NCBI GenBank assembly: GCA_003952965.2
Contig: RXIC02000415.1
Span: 808 to 64,807, forward strand
Direction of reading: 5' to 3'
Source: Morella rubra
Lineage: Eukaryota > Streptophyta > Magnoliopsida > Fagales > Myricaceae
DNA: 64,000 bases
Shown here in pieces: positions 35,356 through 46,618 of this stretch. A program made the position numbers and the translations under genes. Each line of letters begins with the position of its first letter. Position 1 is the stretch's first letter. A model generated the notes under the pieces. It worked only from the letters and a program-made list of their open reading frames with translations, did not search any database and was not told the DNA's origin.

Positions 35356-35367
35356 TGGTATCAGAGC
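35356..35367 (+). other. Primer binding site (tRNA-iMet type)
   Basis: TGGTATCAGAGC, complementary to the 3' end of plant initiator methionine tRNA, three bases after the 5' LTR. It is where reverse transcription of the family starts. Confidence 0.9.
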
Positions 35368-35455
35368 AAGTTTTCTTGCTGTGGTGATTGGGTTTCTTTT
35401 CTATTCTTTATAATTTTGAGATTTCTATCTTCTTCGTATCTTCTGGCCTTTCACA

Positions 35456-36460
35456 ATGCCTCCACGACATCAAAGAAATACAGAGCATGATGATGTACAA
35501 GCTGAACTTGCGGCATTAAGGGAATCAAATCAAACACTTACAAACATGGTGAATGAACTTTTTCAGCGTCTTCAAACTTCACCAACTCGAAGCCATAGGA
35601 GTCGAGAAAGTGCACGCAATGTCTTCTTTGAAGATGACAATAGCCAAGATGACCATTCATCTTCTTCTAGTTCTTTCGTTGAACCAAGAGTTGCTCTCAA
35701 TGGTCCATGGAACGTTTGGCTCATGCTTTAGAAAACAATGATCGAAGCATCCAAGTTCATGTGCAAGACTTTGATGGGAAGCTTGATACAGATGAGTACT
35801 GTGATTGGATGGCATCTTTAGAAGCTTTCTTTGAATGGAAAGATCTCTCAGATGAAAGAAAGGTGCAGTTCGTTGCTACAAAGTTGAAGGGTCATGCTCT
35901 AATATGGTGGCAGCAATATCAACGAAGTAGAGATCGCAGAGGAATTCCAAAAATCAATATCTGGGCTGAGATGAAGGTGAAGCTTGATGAGAAGTTTCTG
36001 CCTTTAGACTATTCTCAAACTCTTTACCAAAAGTTCCATCAATTACATCAACGAATGGAGCAATCTGTTGGTGATTATACGGAGCAATTTTACAAGCTTA
36101 TGAGCCGTGTGAATTTGCAAGAATCCGATGATCAATTGGTGGCAAGATACGTCAATGGGCTGAAGTATAATCTCAAGGGTGAGCTTATGATGCATTCATT
36201 TCGTTCTCTGGAGGAAGCATACCAGAAGGCACTAAAGGCGGAGGAGAAAATGAAATGGAGTTCATACCGAAAAGGTGAAAGTTTGAAGGTGGTGAAGGAG
36301 AAAGAAAGAAAGTTGGCTCCTATCCTCAAAAGCCAGCTCAACAACATGGTAGGGTGAGTAAGGAGCATGGAAAATCAGATTCATTTTCCAATAGATGTTT
36401 CAGATGTAATGAAGTTGGGCATAGATCCTATGAATGTCCAAAGAAGAAAGCTGAATTGCA
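35456..36460 (+). pseudogene. Gypsy Gag region
   Basis: Starts MPPRHQRNTEHDDVQAELAA, with a coiled-coil-like first segment. The capsid-type retrotransposon Gag domain follows (DEYCDWMASLEAFFEWKD, then LKGHALIWWQQYQ, then YTEQFYKLMSRV). A CCHC zinc knuckle (CFRCNEVGHRSYEC) ends it at about 36396-36437. Gag forms the particle that packages element RNA. Family Ty3/Gypsy. The region is broken. Confidence 0.85.
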
Positions 36461-36639
36461 TTTGTTGGAAGAAGAAGGAGATGTGATCAAGAGCCAATCT
36501 ATGATGAAGAAGCTGAGGATGAGGATGTAGAATATTGTGAAGGTGATTGTGATGTAGAAAGCCTTGTAATCCAACGAGTCATGACTGTTCAAGAAGATGA
36601 TAGATGGTTGAGGCATAATATTTTCAGAACCTATTGTCT

Positions 36640-38363
36640 TTCCCATGGAAAGAAGTGCATCTTGATGATTGACTAGGGAAGTTGTGAAAATATGTGTCAA
36701 AGGTGATGGTAGAAAAGCTGAAACTTTCTTGTGAGCATCATCCAAAGCCTTACAAAGTTTCTTGAAAAAAGGGTGGAGAAATCATGGTGACACAAAGGAG
36801 TAAAGTAAAGTTTTCCATTGGCAAGTATGAAGATGAGATTTATTGTGATGTGTTGCCCATGGATGCTTGCCATTTGCTTCTTGGCAGACCTTGGCAATTT
36901 GATAGGAGTGCTTACCATGATGGGAGAAGAAACACTTGCACCGTTATCCACAATGGTGTGAAGTATGTGCTGTCCCCTATGAAAGATGTTCCATCAAGCG
37001 TGTCTTCTTCAAATCAGATCAGTTTATTATCTTATAAAGAGTTTGAAGAATCCTATAAGGGAGAAGACATTATTTATGCTCTTGTTGCTGCGGATAGAAG
37101 TGAAGAAGTTGCAAAGGAGGTTCCGAATGAAGTTCAAGACTTGCTGGACAGATTCAAAGGCCTTGCTCCTGATGAGCTTCCTAGTGGTTTACCACCACTT
37201 CAAAACATTCAGCACCAAATTGATTTTCACTCCAGGTGCTATTCTTCCTAATTTGCCTCATTATAGAATGCCTCCTAGTGAACATGCTGAATTACAAAGA
37301 CAAGTAATTGACTTGTTGAAAAAAGGGCTGATTAGGGAATCCCTTAGTCCTTGTGCGGTTCCAACTCTTTTAACTCCTAAGAAGGATGGAACATGGAGAG
37401 TGTGTGTTGATAGTAGAGCTATTAACAAGATTACAATCAAGTATAGGTTTCCTATTCCTAGACTTGACGATATGCTTGATGAACTTGCTGATGCTAAAGT
37501 ATTCTTTAAGATTGATTTGCGAAGTGGTTATCACCAAATCAGAATTAGAGAAGGCGATGAGTGGAAGACAGCTTTTAAAACCAAGGATGGTTTGAATGAA
37601 TGGCTGGTTATGCCATTTGGATTGTCCAATGCCCCAAGTACTTTCATGAGACTTATGACTCAAGTATTGAAGATCTTCACGGGCAAGTATATTGTGGTGT
37701 ATTTTGATGATATCTTAATTTACAGCAAGGATAGAGTGCAACATTTGGAACATCTCTCCAATGTTTTCCAAGTGCTTCATGAATATCAGCTCTATGTGAA
37801 CCTTAAGAAGTGCTCTTTCATGACTGATCAAACTGATGGACAAACTGAAGTGGTGAATAGATCTCTTAGAAATTTGCTGAGAAGTTTAGTGGGAGAGCAT
37901 CCAAAGAAGTGGGACTTTGTCATTCCTCAAGCAGAATTTGCTTACAATAGTTCAGCCAATCGATCAACCAAGAAGTCTCCATTTGAAGTTGTCTATGGCA
38001 ATAATCCAAGTCATGTTCTTGATCTTCTGCCATTGCCAAATCAAGCAAGAGTAAGTATGGAAGCTGAAGAGTTCACTGAGCAAACAAAAGAAGTTCATGA
38101 CAAGTTCAACATCAATTGCAGCATTCTACTCAGATGTATAAGTCCAAGGTTGATGTTCATCGAAGGAAATTGGAGTTCAAGGAAGGAGATCTGGTTATGG
38201 TCTATCTACGAAAGGAAAGGTTTTGCTGTTGGTACTTATAACAAGCTTAAACAGAGGAAGTTTGGTCCTTGTCGAGTTCTAAAGAAGTTGGGTCCAAATG
38301 CTTATCGCATTGAATTACCCGTTGGATTTTCCATAAGTCCTACGTTCAATATAAGTGATCTTT
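36640..38363 (+). pseudogene. Gypsy protease, RT and integrase-tail region
   Basis: Around 36830-36960 is protease/linker wording (DVLPMDACHLLLGRPWQFDR). RT spans about 37260-37820 ([57 protein letters not shown], then [14 protein letters not shown] with the FDD active site). From about 37830 the distal integrase core appears ([39 protein letters not shown]). It ends FNISDL where the CACTA element is inserted at 38364. Broken fossil. Confidence 0.85.
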
Positions 38364-38590
38364 CACTACTAAAAAATTGACTTTTAGTGACGAAATTTTC
38401 GGTGACGAATTGAATTTCGTCACTAAAAGTCAATTTTTAGTGACAAAATGCTATTTTCGTCACAAAAAAGGTTTTTTCGTGACGAAATTACTTTTCGTCA
38501 CCAATTTCGTCACTAAAGGTTTTATTTGTGACGAAATAAAATTGTTGTCACTAAAAGTTAATCTTTTGGTGACGGAAAGTTTCGTCACCC
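38364..38590 (+). repeat. Left terminus of CACTA-A with 21-bp hairpin
   Basis: TTGACTTTTAGTGACGAAATT (38377-38397) is followed at 38413-38433 by its perfect reverse complement with a 15-base loop. Further GTGACGAAA/TTTCGTCAC copies fill up to 38590. The right end mirrors it (GTGACAAAACATTTTGTCAC at about 49039-49058). Confidence 0.9.
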
Positions 38591-39610
38591 ACCGATCGAT
38601 CGGTAATAGATCGATCGTATCGTGTCTGCAAATACGAAAGGACGATCGATCGTCAATATATGGATCGATCGGTAAGCGTAACCGTCACTTTTTTCGAATC
38701 GCCGTTCAACGAATGGGAAGACGCCACGTGTTAGAACATAGCGATCGATCGGTTAGTAACTACCGATCGATCGTCACAAACGATTATATGAAACCGCCGA
38801 AGTCATTTTTACCGGTTATCTCTCCACGAAATCTCTCGAATCCTCTCAAAGTGCAAGGAGCCATTTCGTGCTGCATTGTCTTTCAAAGGCGTGGAATCAT
38901 CCTTCATTGTCTTCTACGTCAAAGGTACGTACTTATATTGTTTTTTAAGCAATATTAAGCGGTTGTTCAGTAGCGAATTTTTAGTTTACGTTTTCTAATT
39001 TGCTATATCATCCATTTAGGACCGTAAAATATATTTATTTTATTGTTGATGCATGTTTTAAGAGTTTAGGAGTATTTGGGATCAATTTTGGGTGATTTTG
39101 GGCCTGTTTTGGGGTTTTGGAACGTCTGTGTGTATTTGTTCCCGTAACGATCGATCGCCTCCATAGGCGATCGATCGGTGTGTAAGTGGTAGGTCAAATG
39201 ATCGATCGGTTAAATTCACCGATCGATCGCTGAATTTGGTACGGAGCGATCGATGCTTTAGTGAGCGATCGATCGTCTCCTCGAAACTGTGCGTTTCAAT
39301 TCGGGCTCGATCGATCGTTTATATAGACGATCGATCGTTATTGTATCGATCGATCGCTTACACCTAAGCGATCGATCGGTAAGCTACAATGTGAAGCGTA
39401 GCGTTTTGATTAAGCGGCGATCGATCGCTTTGTGGCGATCGATCCCTTAGTGATACTGTGCGTTTGGTTGCATGGACGATCGATCGTCTGTGCACTGAAA
39501 CGCGTCTTTTACCGATAGCGTTCGATCGGTCAAATTGATTGATCGATCGCCATTTAGTGATCGATCTATATTTAGTGATCGATCGCACATTTAGTGATCG
39601 ATCGTATGTT
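38588..39610 (+). repeat. 5' subterminal CGATCGATCG array
   Basis: By eye about 22 copies of GATCGATC, mostly in the palindromic form CGATCGATCG and often flanked as ACCGATCGATCGGT. They are dispersed at irregular spacing rather than in tandem. In En/Spm elements, subterminal repeats are the binding sites of TNPA. The same role is inferred here. A likely promoter/leader for gene 1 lies between about 38800 and 39727. Confidence 0.85.
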
Positions 39611-39727
39611 TGTTTCAACTTCATTAATAATTACGTGATTGTGATTACTTTTTTTTTTTTTAAGTAATACGTTATTGTGATTGCTTATTAACACATATTT
39701 ATATACAACTTTTGCAGTATACATAAA

Positions 39728-40954
39728 ATGTCAGGAGTTAAGCGTGCACGCACAACGAGAACCGGGACGGGATCGTCGTCCCAAGAGCAAGAAGTCGCTG
39801 ATCCAATGATGACCTTGGAGAGGCGAATGGAGTACCTGAGGGGGCGGCCAGTGGCCAAAGAGCGTCCTGTGACGCTCTCTGATTTTGACCAGTTATTGTA
39901 CGAGGAGCACTCCCTCTACCAGCTCTTCGAGTACCAAGGATTTCTTCATCAGCTCTCGTGGACTGAGGGTTTTGCGTGGACTTTCTCTGTCGATAGAGCA
40001 CCTGAGGTGCAGCTAGAGGTGCGAGGCGTGCAGTTCTTATTCTCGGCAGACGTCATTGCCGATTTCTTAAACTGCCCCCGGCCCGAGAGCCCCTGTTTCC
40101 CGGCGGTACCCCTGAATGATGAACAGAGGACATCAGAGCAGGATTTGTGGACGCTGATGACTGGGAAGACCTCTGCAGTGGTGGGCAGCATAATCAAGCA
40201 GAGTGAGTTCAGTGAGTTTTGGCGGATTTTGCACCTTATCTGGACGCCGAACGTCGATGGCAGAACTCATTCCACCGAGTGCCGTTCACGAGAGCTCAGT
40301 GCATGCTCTTACTGGGTCAGCAGACGCGGATAGATTTTCCGTTGTACATGTTCGAGCTGATTATGGATGAGGCTTGGGAAATTAAGGAATATAGCCTCCC
40401 ATACGGCGTGTTTCTGACTCAGTTCCTCATTTCTCGGGGAGTCGTGATCGCTGCCTCGGATACACGTAAGGAGGTTAAGAGTGCGCTGAACAAGTTCACT
40501 CTGTCCAGGAGCCGGGGCCAGGAGGGGGCATTGACTCGACGGTTCGCTCGTAGAGCAGCGCGGCCGCAGAGGAGGCATCACGGCCTTCGACATCAGCGTC
40601 AGAGGCACCTATGGAGACGGGAGCACCTGCAGTGCCCCTCCATGGGTGGCCCAGCTATTTGCGGACCTCGACAGCCGTGTCAGCGCGACTGTGAAGGCCA
40701 CTCTACAGCCTGTTGAGAGGCAGATGCAGTCATTAGAGGAGCAGCTGAAGGAGCTCCGGACCGCCTTCGATGGGGAGTGCACTGTGACAATGCTGCGCAA
40801 CAAGTCGGTCGTGGCTCATATGGCGGACGTCAACGAGCAGCTGGAAGAAATTAAAAAGACTCTGGATGATTTCAAGATGGAGGCAGATCCACAGAGGATT
40901 CCCGGAGATATTCCTGATGACGTGGCCACTTTCCGTGATGCTGTTCGACGTTGA
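39728..40954 (+). pseudogene. CACTA-A gene 1: plant transposon-associated protein
   Basis: Starts at ATG 39728 with a basic Ser-rich head (MSGVKRARTTRTGTGSSSQE). A globular part follows (FDQLLYEEHSLYQLFEYQGF, VQFLFSADVIADFLNCPRP, then RVPFTRAQCMLLLGQQTRID and YSLPYGVFLTQFLISRGVV). A Pro/Ser/Thr/Ala-rich linker precedes a C-terminal coiled coil (DLDSRVSATVKATLQPVERQ through IKKTLDDFKMEADP), stop 40952-40954. The pattern resembles the 'putative plant transposon protein' domain found beside many plant repeats; its biochemistry is unknown to me. Frame changes near 40215-40230 and again in the linker (about 40560-40640) make this copy defective, unless unrecognised small introns explain them. It is not one of the two classic En/Spm genes. 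Confidence 0.65.
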
Positions 40955-41149
40955 TGAATTTTTATGTTATTTTTTTATATCTATTTGGGACATACATTTT
41001 GATTTATGGTTTTATTTATCTGTTTGAGACATTTGTGTTTATTTGGATTTGATTTTTTTATTTATGTATATGGGTTTATTAACTAATATAAAGAAATTTA
41101 ACAAGAAATCATTTTTTTATTTTTCTGTTTTGCAACTAAATACACCGAT

Positions 41150-42420
41150 CGGTAAGTGCACACCGATCCATCGGTGTCCGTCGTCGTTTGGGTGCACTAA
41201 CCGATCGATCGTTATATACACCGATCGATCGCTACATTAGTTTTTCATCTAACCCTCATTTTTTTAAATAATGTGAGTTTAAATGATTAGAAACATAGAA
41301 ATATATATTAACAAAGTATGTTAGGATGTATTTAGATTACATAAAAACATATCAAGTACATATCATTAATTTTTAAGAAAGCATGTATAAGTTATACATG
41401 TTGCAACATAGATGCATTTTGTTTGTGTTAGTATGAGTAAGGTATTAAGATGTTAGAAACTAGTGACATAACGCTTATTTAACACATGATTATAATTCAT
41501 CATATGTATATTAATATTATTATAAGTAAAATTTTAATAATTAAGTCATTTGTTAGGCTAAAAACATTTTTTAATAATTAGGTTAACCGATCGATCGCTT
41601 TATTGGCGATCGATCGGTACATAACGGTGTCGTTTAATATTTTGGTACCAATGGATCGTTAATTTTGGGCTTCATACGACGTCGTTTTTATTCTCGTCAA
41701 CGATCGATCGGTAATATACGATCGATCTAAAATCTGGGCGGGAATTTTATGCTTGGTACCGATCGATCGGTAATATTACCGATCGATCGGTGTTTATCGC
41801 GCTTGAAATGCAGGATGCTCTAAAGCCGTGGGTGAAGCAAAAACACACCCACGGCAAGAGGAAACTAGAGACTCGCGGCAAGGAGCTATTTTTCCCTTTA
41901 ATTTTGTCAAAATACCGTCCTTTTAGTTGTGAGAGTGTTTAGAAGTCTTAAGGTTAAGCCCAAGCTCAAATTCATTGGTTTTTTAACCGGGTGAATATTG
42001 AAAAATTTGGGCGACATTTTTTGTGAGATTTTGGTGTGAATTTGGTTCGTTTTGGTCTACATTTCGTGCAAAAGGTAATATCCTCAACCTACACTACGAT
42101 TTTTGAATGATTTCGTTGGTTATTTGGTGTTATTTTTATTTGTCTATTCGTGGGTGTTGTGGATTGGATTTGTGTTGATTAGAGCTTCTTAGAGTATTTT
42201 TAATATGTATATTAGAATTAGTATTGCATGAGGATGATTTGTGAGTGTTTTGGGCGTGGATTTGAGTGTGTGGGAGGCTGGCAAGCTGTTTTGTCGATCT
42301 GGGTTAGTCACGATCGATCACCAGATTCTGACGATCGATCGTGTGTTAGATGGAGGTTCAGCGATCGATCGTCTATATAATGACGATCGATCGGTCTTGA
42401 ATCGATCGATTATCGATGGT
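41150..42420 (+). repeat. Intergenic CGATCGATCG arrays between gene 1 and TNPD
   Basis: Two clusters, about 41145-41240 with 41580-41800 and 42300-42420, hold roughly a dozen GATCGATC cores, mostly CGATCGATCG. The intervening 41240-41580 and 42420-42720 are AT-rich with no gene. The clusters sit upstream of TNPD, where they could affect its transcription. Confidence 0.75.
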
Positions 42421-42719
42421 TAGGGCAGATTGCAAGTTATTGACCTTGTGTAGCATTTATTCTATTCTCATATTTAATTATTGAAGTGCTTGAGTTCTGA
42501 AAATGAATCATGAAGTTTGAGAAGACTGGAGGATGATTATAGGAGTGTTTTTTTTAATAGTGATACATGTATAATGTTTGAGCTTTATATTTAATGTTTG
42601 ATTATTGAAGTGCTTGAGTTCTGGAAATAAATTATGGAGTTTGAGAAGCATGGAGGATGAATATTGGAGTGTTTTTGACTTGTTATGTTTGAGTTTATTT
42701 TTGGGATATAATGTGTGTA

Positions 42720-43143
42720 CCCTAGACCCGTTCAAGGGTTAAGACGCGATAAATATGCGTTTATCGCGTAATAACCCTTGAATTGTCCACAATATGGACA
42801 GTTTGAGATTGTGTATTCGTGGTTGGACGAGTTCGGTACTTGTGTCCTGTCCAGTCTTGGAGGAAATTCGGTATCATCTACCTTTTGTCTTCTGGGTATA
42901 CTACTAGCATTGGTGTATGACGTCATACAACTATCGTTGATGACGTTTGCCTCCAACGCTGGTGCGTGTATTTGGGGACTGGGGGAGATGCTGCCGAATT
43001 TTTTCAGGTATGGATGGACACAAGTTGAACTGATGTTCAACTCCAAATGCACAATCTTGAATGGGATAGGACCTATCAGCTGGGCTTAAAGTCAAGTTAC
43101 AATGATTGGGTGTTTATGAATTACTTAATTCGTGTATTTTTTT
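42720..43143 (+). promoter_or_regulatory. TNPD leader with inverted repeat
   Basis: Contains TTGTCCACAATATGGACAG (42783-42801), in which TGTCCA and TGGACA pair across five bases. It is followed by GTTTGAGATTGTGTATTCGTGG, wording often met upstream of TNPD in plant CACTA elements. A TTTTTTTAG at 43137-43145 looks like a splice acceptor before the TNPD start, so this is probably a 5' untranslated exon and intron. Open frames on both strands here have no recognisable protein. Confidence 0.45.
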
Positions 43144-43155
43144 AGATTGGTGGCG

Positions 43156-46100
43156 ATGGATAAAAGTTGGTTTACGAGAAAAATCGGTTTGGTGAAAAGT
43201 ATGCGGAGGGGGTCCGTGGGTTTGTCGGTATGGCTGCTTGTTGTGTAGACTCTCGGGGTCAGATCAGATGTCCGTGTCGGAAGTGCAGAAATGTAGTGTT
43301 TCAAGTGTTGGATAAAATGGAAGATCATATATACATTAATGGGTTTGATGTGAGCTATAAGTCATGGGTGTTTCACGGGGAGGGTATTCAACTTACTTCA
43401 AAGTTGAGTCAAGAGTCCGGTGCGAGCTTACCATATAGTGATGATGATTTAGAGGGAGATAACTCTGATAGAATGGAGGAAATGTTAACCGATGTTCGTG
43501 CCGGATTAGATGGTGGGGCGGCAAGGGTTGAAACGGAGAACCCTAATATTAAGGAAACCCCACTTGGGGACCGAAGGCTTCGACACCACTTAATAAATTA
43601 TGGGAAGAGGCAGAACATGAATTGTATCCTGGATGTACCAAGTTTAGTAAGTTGTCATTTACGGTCCGGTTGTTGCATGTGAAGTCGGAGAATAAGTTGT
43701 CGGTTAAGGCATTTGATATGGTATTACAATTGATTAAGGAGGCATTGCCAGAGGGGGAGACGTTACCAGGATCGTATTACGAGGCGAAACAATTGCGAAA
43801 GGATCTTGGGTTTAGTTATGATAAAATCCATGCATGTCAAAATGATTGTGTGTTGTTTTGGAAGGAAAACAGTGAGTTAGACAGATGTCCGATATGTGGG
43901 GTGTCCCGGTGGAAATTCGAAAATGATTTGCGCAATCGAATTCCCAGAAAAGTGTTGCGTCATTTCCCTTTAATCCCTAGACTTAAACGTTTGTTTACCA
44001 CAAAAGATGTAGCAATTGACATGAGATGGCATAAGGAAAAACGGGTCGATGATGGGGAGAGTTTGAGGCATCCTGCAGATTCATTGGTTTGGAAGAATTT
44101 TGATAAGGACCACGATTGGTTTGCTCAAGATGCCCGCAACGTCCGCCTTGGTCTTGCTTCTGACGGGTTTAATCCGTTCGGAAACATGAGCAATGCGTAC
44201 AGTATTTGGCCGGTCGTTGTGTTTCCATATAATTTACCCCCATGGAGGTGTATGAAGGTCCCATTTTCACTAATGACTCTTCTGATTCCGGGTCGAAAGT
44301 CACCGGGAAATGATATTGATGTATATCTTCGACCCTTAGTGGAAGAGTTGAAACAACTATGGGAAGATGGAGTTGAGACACATGACGCTTCAGATGGGAC
44401 GACATTTAAGATGCATGCAGCTTTGATGTGGACCATAAATGATTTTCCAGCATATGCCAATTTATCTGGATGGAGTACCAAAGGGAAGTTGGCATGTCCA
44501 ACGTGTAATTTAGACACTGACTATATGGTTGAAGCACGTGATGCACATGCATGGAGATATGATGTGGACCTGGTGAACAATTGGGAGACTATCTTTGGTC
44601 GACAAGACATTAGACGGAAGATTTAGCTGAAATGGGGGTCAAAAAAGACTTGCACTTGGTGCATGACGGTCGGGTTGAATTGATGCCTCAAGCGGTGTAT
44701 ACTTTGATTCGGGAAGAGCGAAGGAGGGCCTGTGAGTGGTTAAAAGATGTGAGGTTCCCCGATGGTTATGCAGCTGAGATTTCACGTTGTGTGAATCTAG
44801 ATGAGTTGAAGGTTTCTGGAATGAAAAGTCATGATTGTCATGTGTTCTTGCAGAGGGTTCTTCCAGTGATGATCCGAGGGTTGTTGAAGGAAGACGTGTG
44901 TGGCGCAGTGACTGAATTATGTTTGTTTTTTCGAGAGTTGTGTTCTCGTACGTTGAAGATTTCTGTATTGCAGAGGATGTCAGAAGATATCGGGATAATT
45001 TTATGCAAGTTGGAAATGATTTTTCCACCCGTTTTTTTTACAATAATGATGCATTTGGCGGTCCACTTACCGCGCGAAGCAATGCTTGCTGGACCAGTAC
45101 AATATAGATGGATGTATCCAGTTGAACGGTTGATGGGTCGCTCGAAACGGAATGTGAAAAATAAGTCTCGTCCCGAAGGGTCGATTGCAGAAGCGTATAT
45201 TGAGAATGAGTGTTCGACATTTTGTTCCCAATACCTCCGAGGGGTCGAAACAGTGTTTAATCGCAGAGATCGAAACTACGATTCTGACGGCGATCCCGAG
45301 ATACCAGAAAGGTCATTGGATGTGTTCACTCAGAGAATTAGATTGCTAGGGGCTGGAAAAGGACATGACATAGACCGAACAGAGTTCAAGAAAGCTCGGT
45401 GGTTTGTGCTGAACAATTGCAAAGGCATCAGCAACTACTTAGAGTAAGTAAAATAAAATTTCATAGTTTTTCTATAATATACAGACGTTGATTAACCTTA
45501 TCATTACAGTGAACACATGGACGAACTTCGCGCGCAAGGAGTTGGTAACATTTCTCGTATGCATGAGGAACAATTTCCGGATTGGTTCTTAGGGCGAGTA
45601 AGTGTTATTGACAAATAATTCAAATTTAAATTCGTGTCTTTGTTTTTAATGACCTTCTAATATATTGTTGTAGGTTCAAAAATTACGTTCTCAAAATCCA
45701 TGTACATCGATCGATGAATTGTATTCATTGGCACGTGGGCCTGATACACGAGTGATGCGTTATTCTGCATGTGTTATGAACGGATGTAGATATCATACAG
45801 TACAACGGGAAGAACGTCGGAGAACTCAGAACAGTGGTATTGTAGTACCGGGATCACATGAGGGAAATCCAATAGAATTTTACGGAAGGCTTGTAGACAT
45901 TTATGCCATGCAATACTTGCGGGAAATACTGTATATTTGTTTAAGTGTGATTGGTGGGACGTCGGAGATCACCGTGGAATTCGTATCGACGAGAACTTTA
46001 AGAGCATAAACACTTCCCGACTGTGGTACTTAGAAGATCCATTTGTTTTGGCTAATCAAGCAAGTCAAGTGTTTTATCTAGTTGATAATCTGCATGGACC

Positions 46101-46498
46101 TACATGGCGAGTCGTGCAGAAGTTGTCGTGTAGAAATGCATATGACATTCCCGGCCTGGATCCGGATGGTGAAGTTGATGTAAACATTGAATCGGGAGCA
46201 GCCATCGCGAATGAAGCGTATCAAGAGGACGATGCCATTGACTTGTTTATAGACTTCCGACAGTTTAACTTAATCCACTACGGAGGGATGACGTTACGCC
46301 AAACGTTATCCAAGCTTCTGAGGCAATTGATCGGCGGAAAAAAAGACGTATAGATAGTAATGATGTTTCGAGGGGGATGAAGCAGAAATTGAAGAGAATA
46401 CCGAAGAAAGTGGGGACGAAGATTCGTTCGAAAGTGATAGCGACTCTACTGAGGATGAGGCATCGGGCGATAACGTGCAAGAATCAGATTCTGATTAA
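43156..46498 (+). pseudogene. TNPD: TNPD-type transposase of CACTA-A (frameshifted)
   Basis: The catalytic transposase class of En/Spm elements, which cuts element ends in the nucleus. From ATG 43156 (MDKSWFTRK) comes the transposase-associated zinc domain (RCPCRKCRN, then YINGFDVSYKSWVFHGE). Transposase_21 spans about 43605-44560 (LYPGCTKFSKLSFTVRLLHV, HACQNDCVLFWKENSELDRC, MRWHKEKR, WTINDFPAYANLSGWSTKGK). DUF4218 spans about 44625-45440 (GMKSHDCHVFLQRVLP, WMYPVERLMG). DUF4216 follows (LFKCDWWDV) and an acidic tail ends at 46498. Introns 45444-45509 and 45598-45673 are GT-AG. Frame breaks fall near 43171-43186, 43585-43605, 44620, 45920-45935 and after 46320. The block that usually joins Transposase_21 to DUF4218 (NLDVMH motif) is missing or unrecognisable. 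Confidence 0.9.
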
Positions 46499-46618
46499 TA
46501 ATTTCTTTCATGTATATTTTTTTCTAATGTTGATGTTTGCTGAACTATTTTTACTGTTACTGTCTCGTTTACCATATCTTTATCGTTTATTTTGTTATGT
46601 CACAGCTTCTACGGTGAA

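Noticed and set aside
35150-35490. Open frames over the 5' LTR end and the matching set at 49826-50102
   Set aside because: They occur in both LTR copies, come from internal LTR repeats and match no protein.
38588-39610. Repeated short palindromes that might suggest a CRISPR array or bacterial Dam-site cluster
   Set aside because: Spacing is irregular, there are no uniform spacers and no cas genes. The context is a plant CACTA transposon with splice sites.
40609-40803. Minus-strand frames across CACTA gene 1
   Set aside because: Antisense shadows of the coding strand. The plus strand carries the coherent coiled coil.
42732-43089. Open frames of about 105 codons on both strands before TNPD
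   Set aside because: No similarity to a protein. The region fits an untranslated leader with an intron acceptor at 43145.
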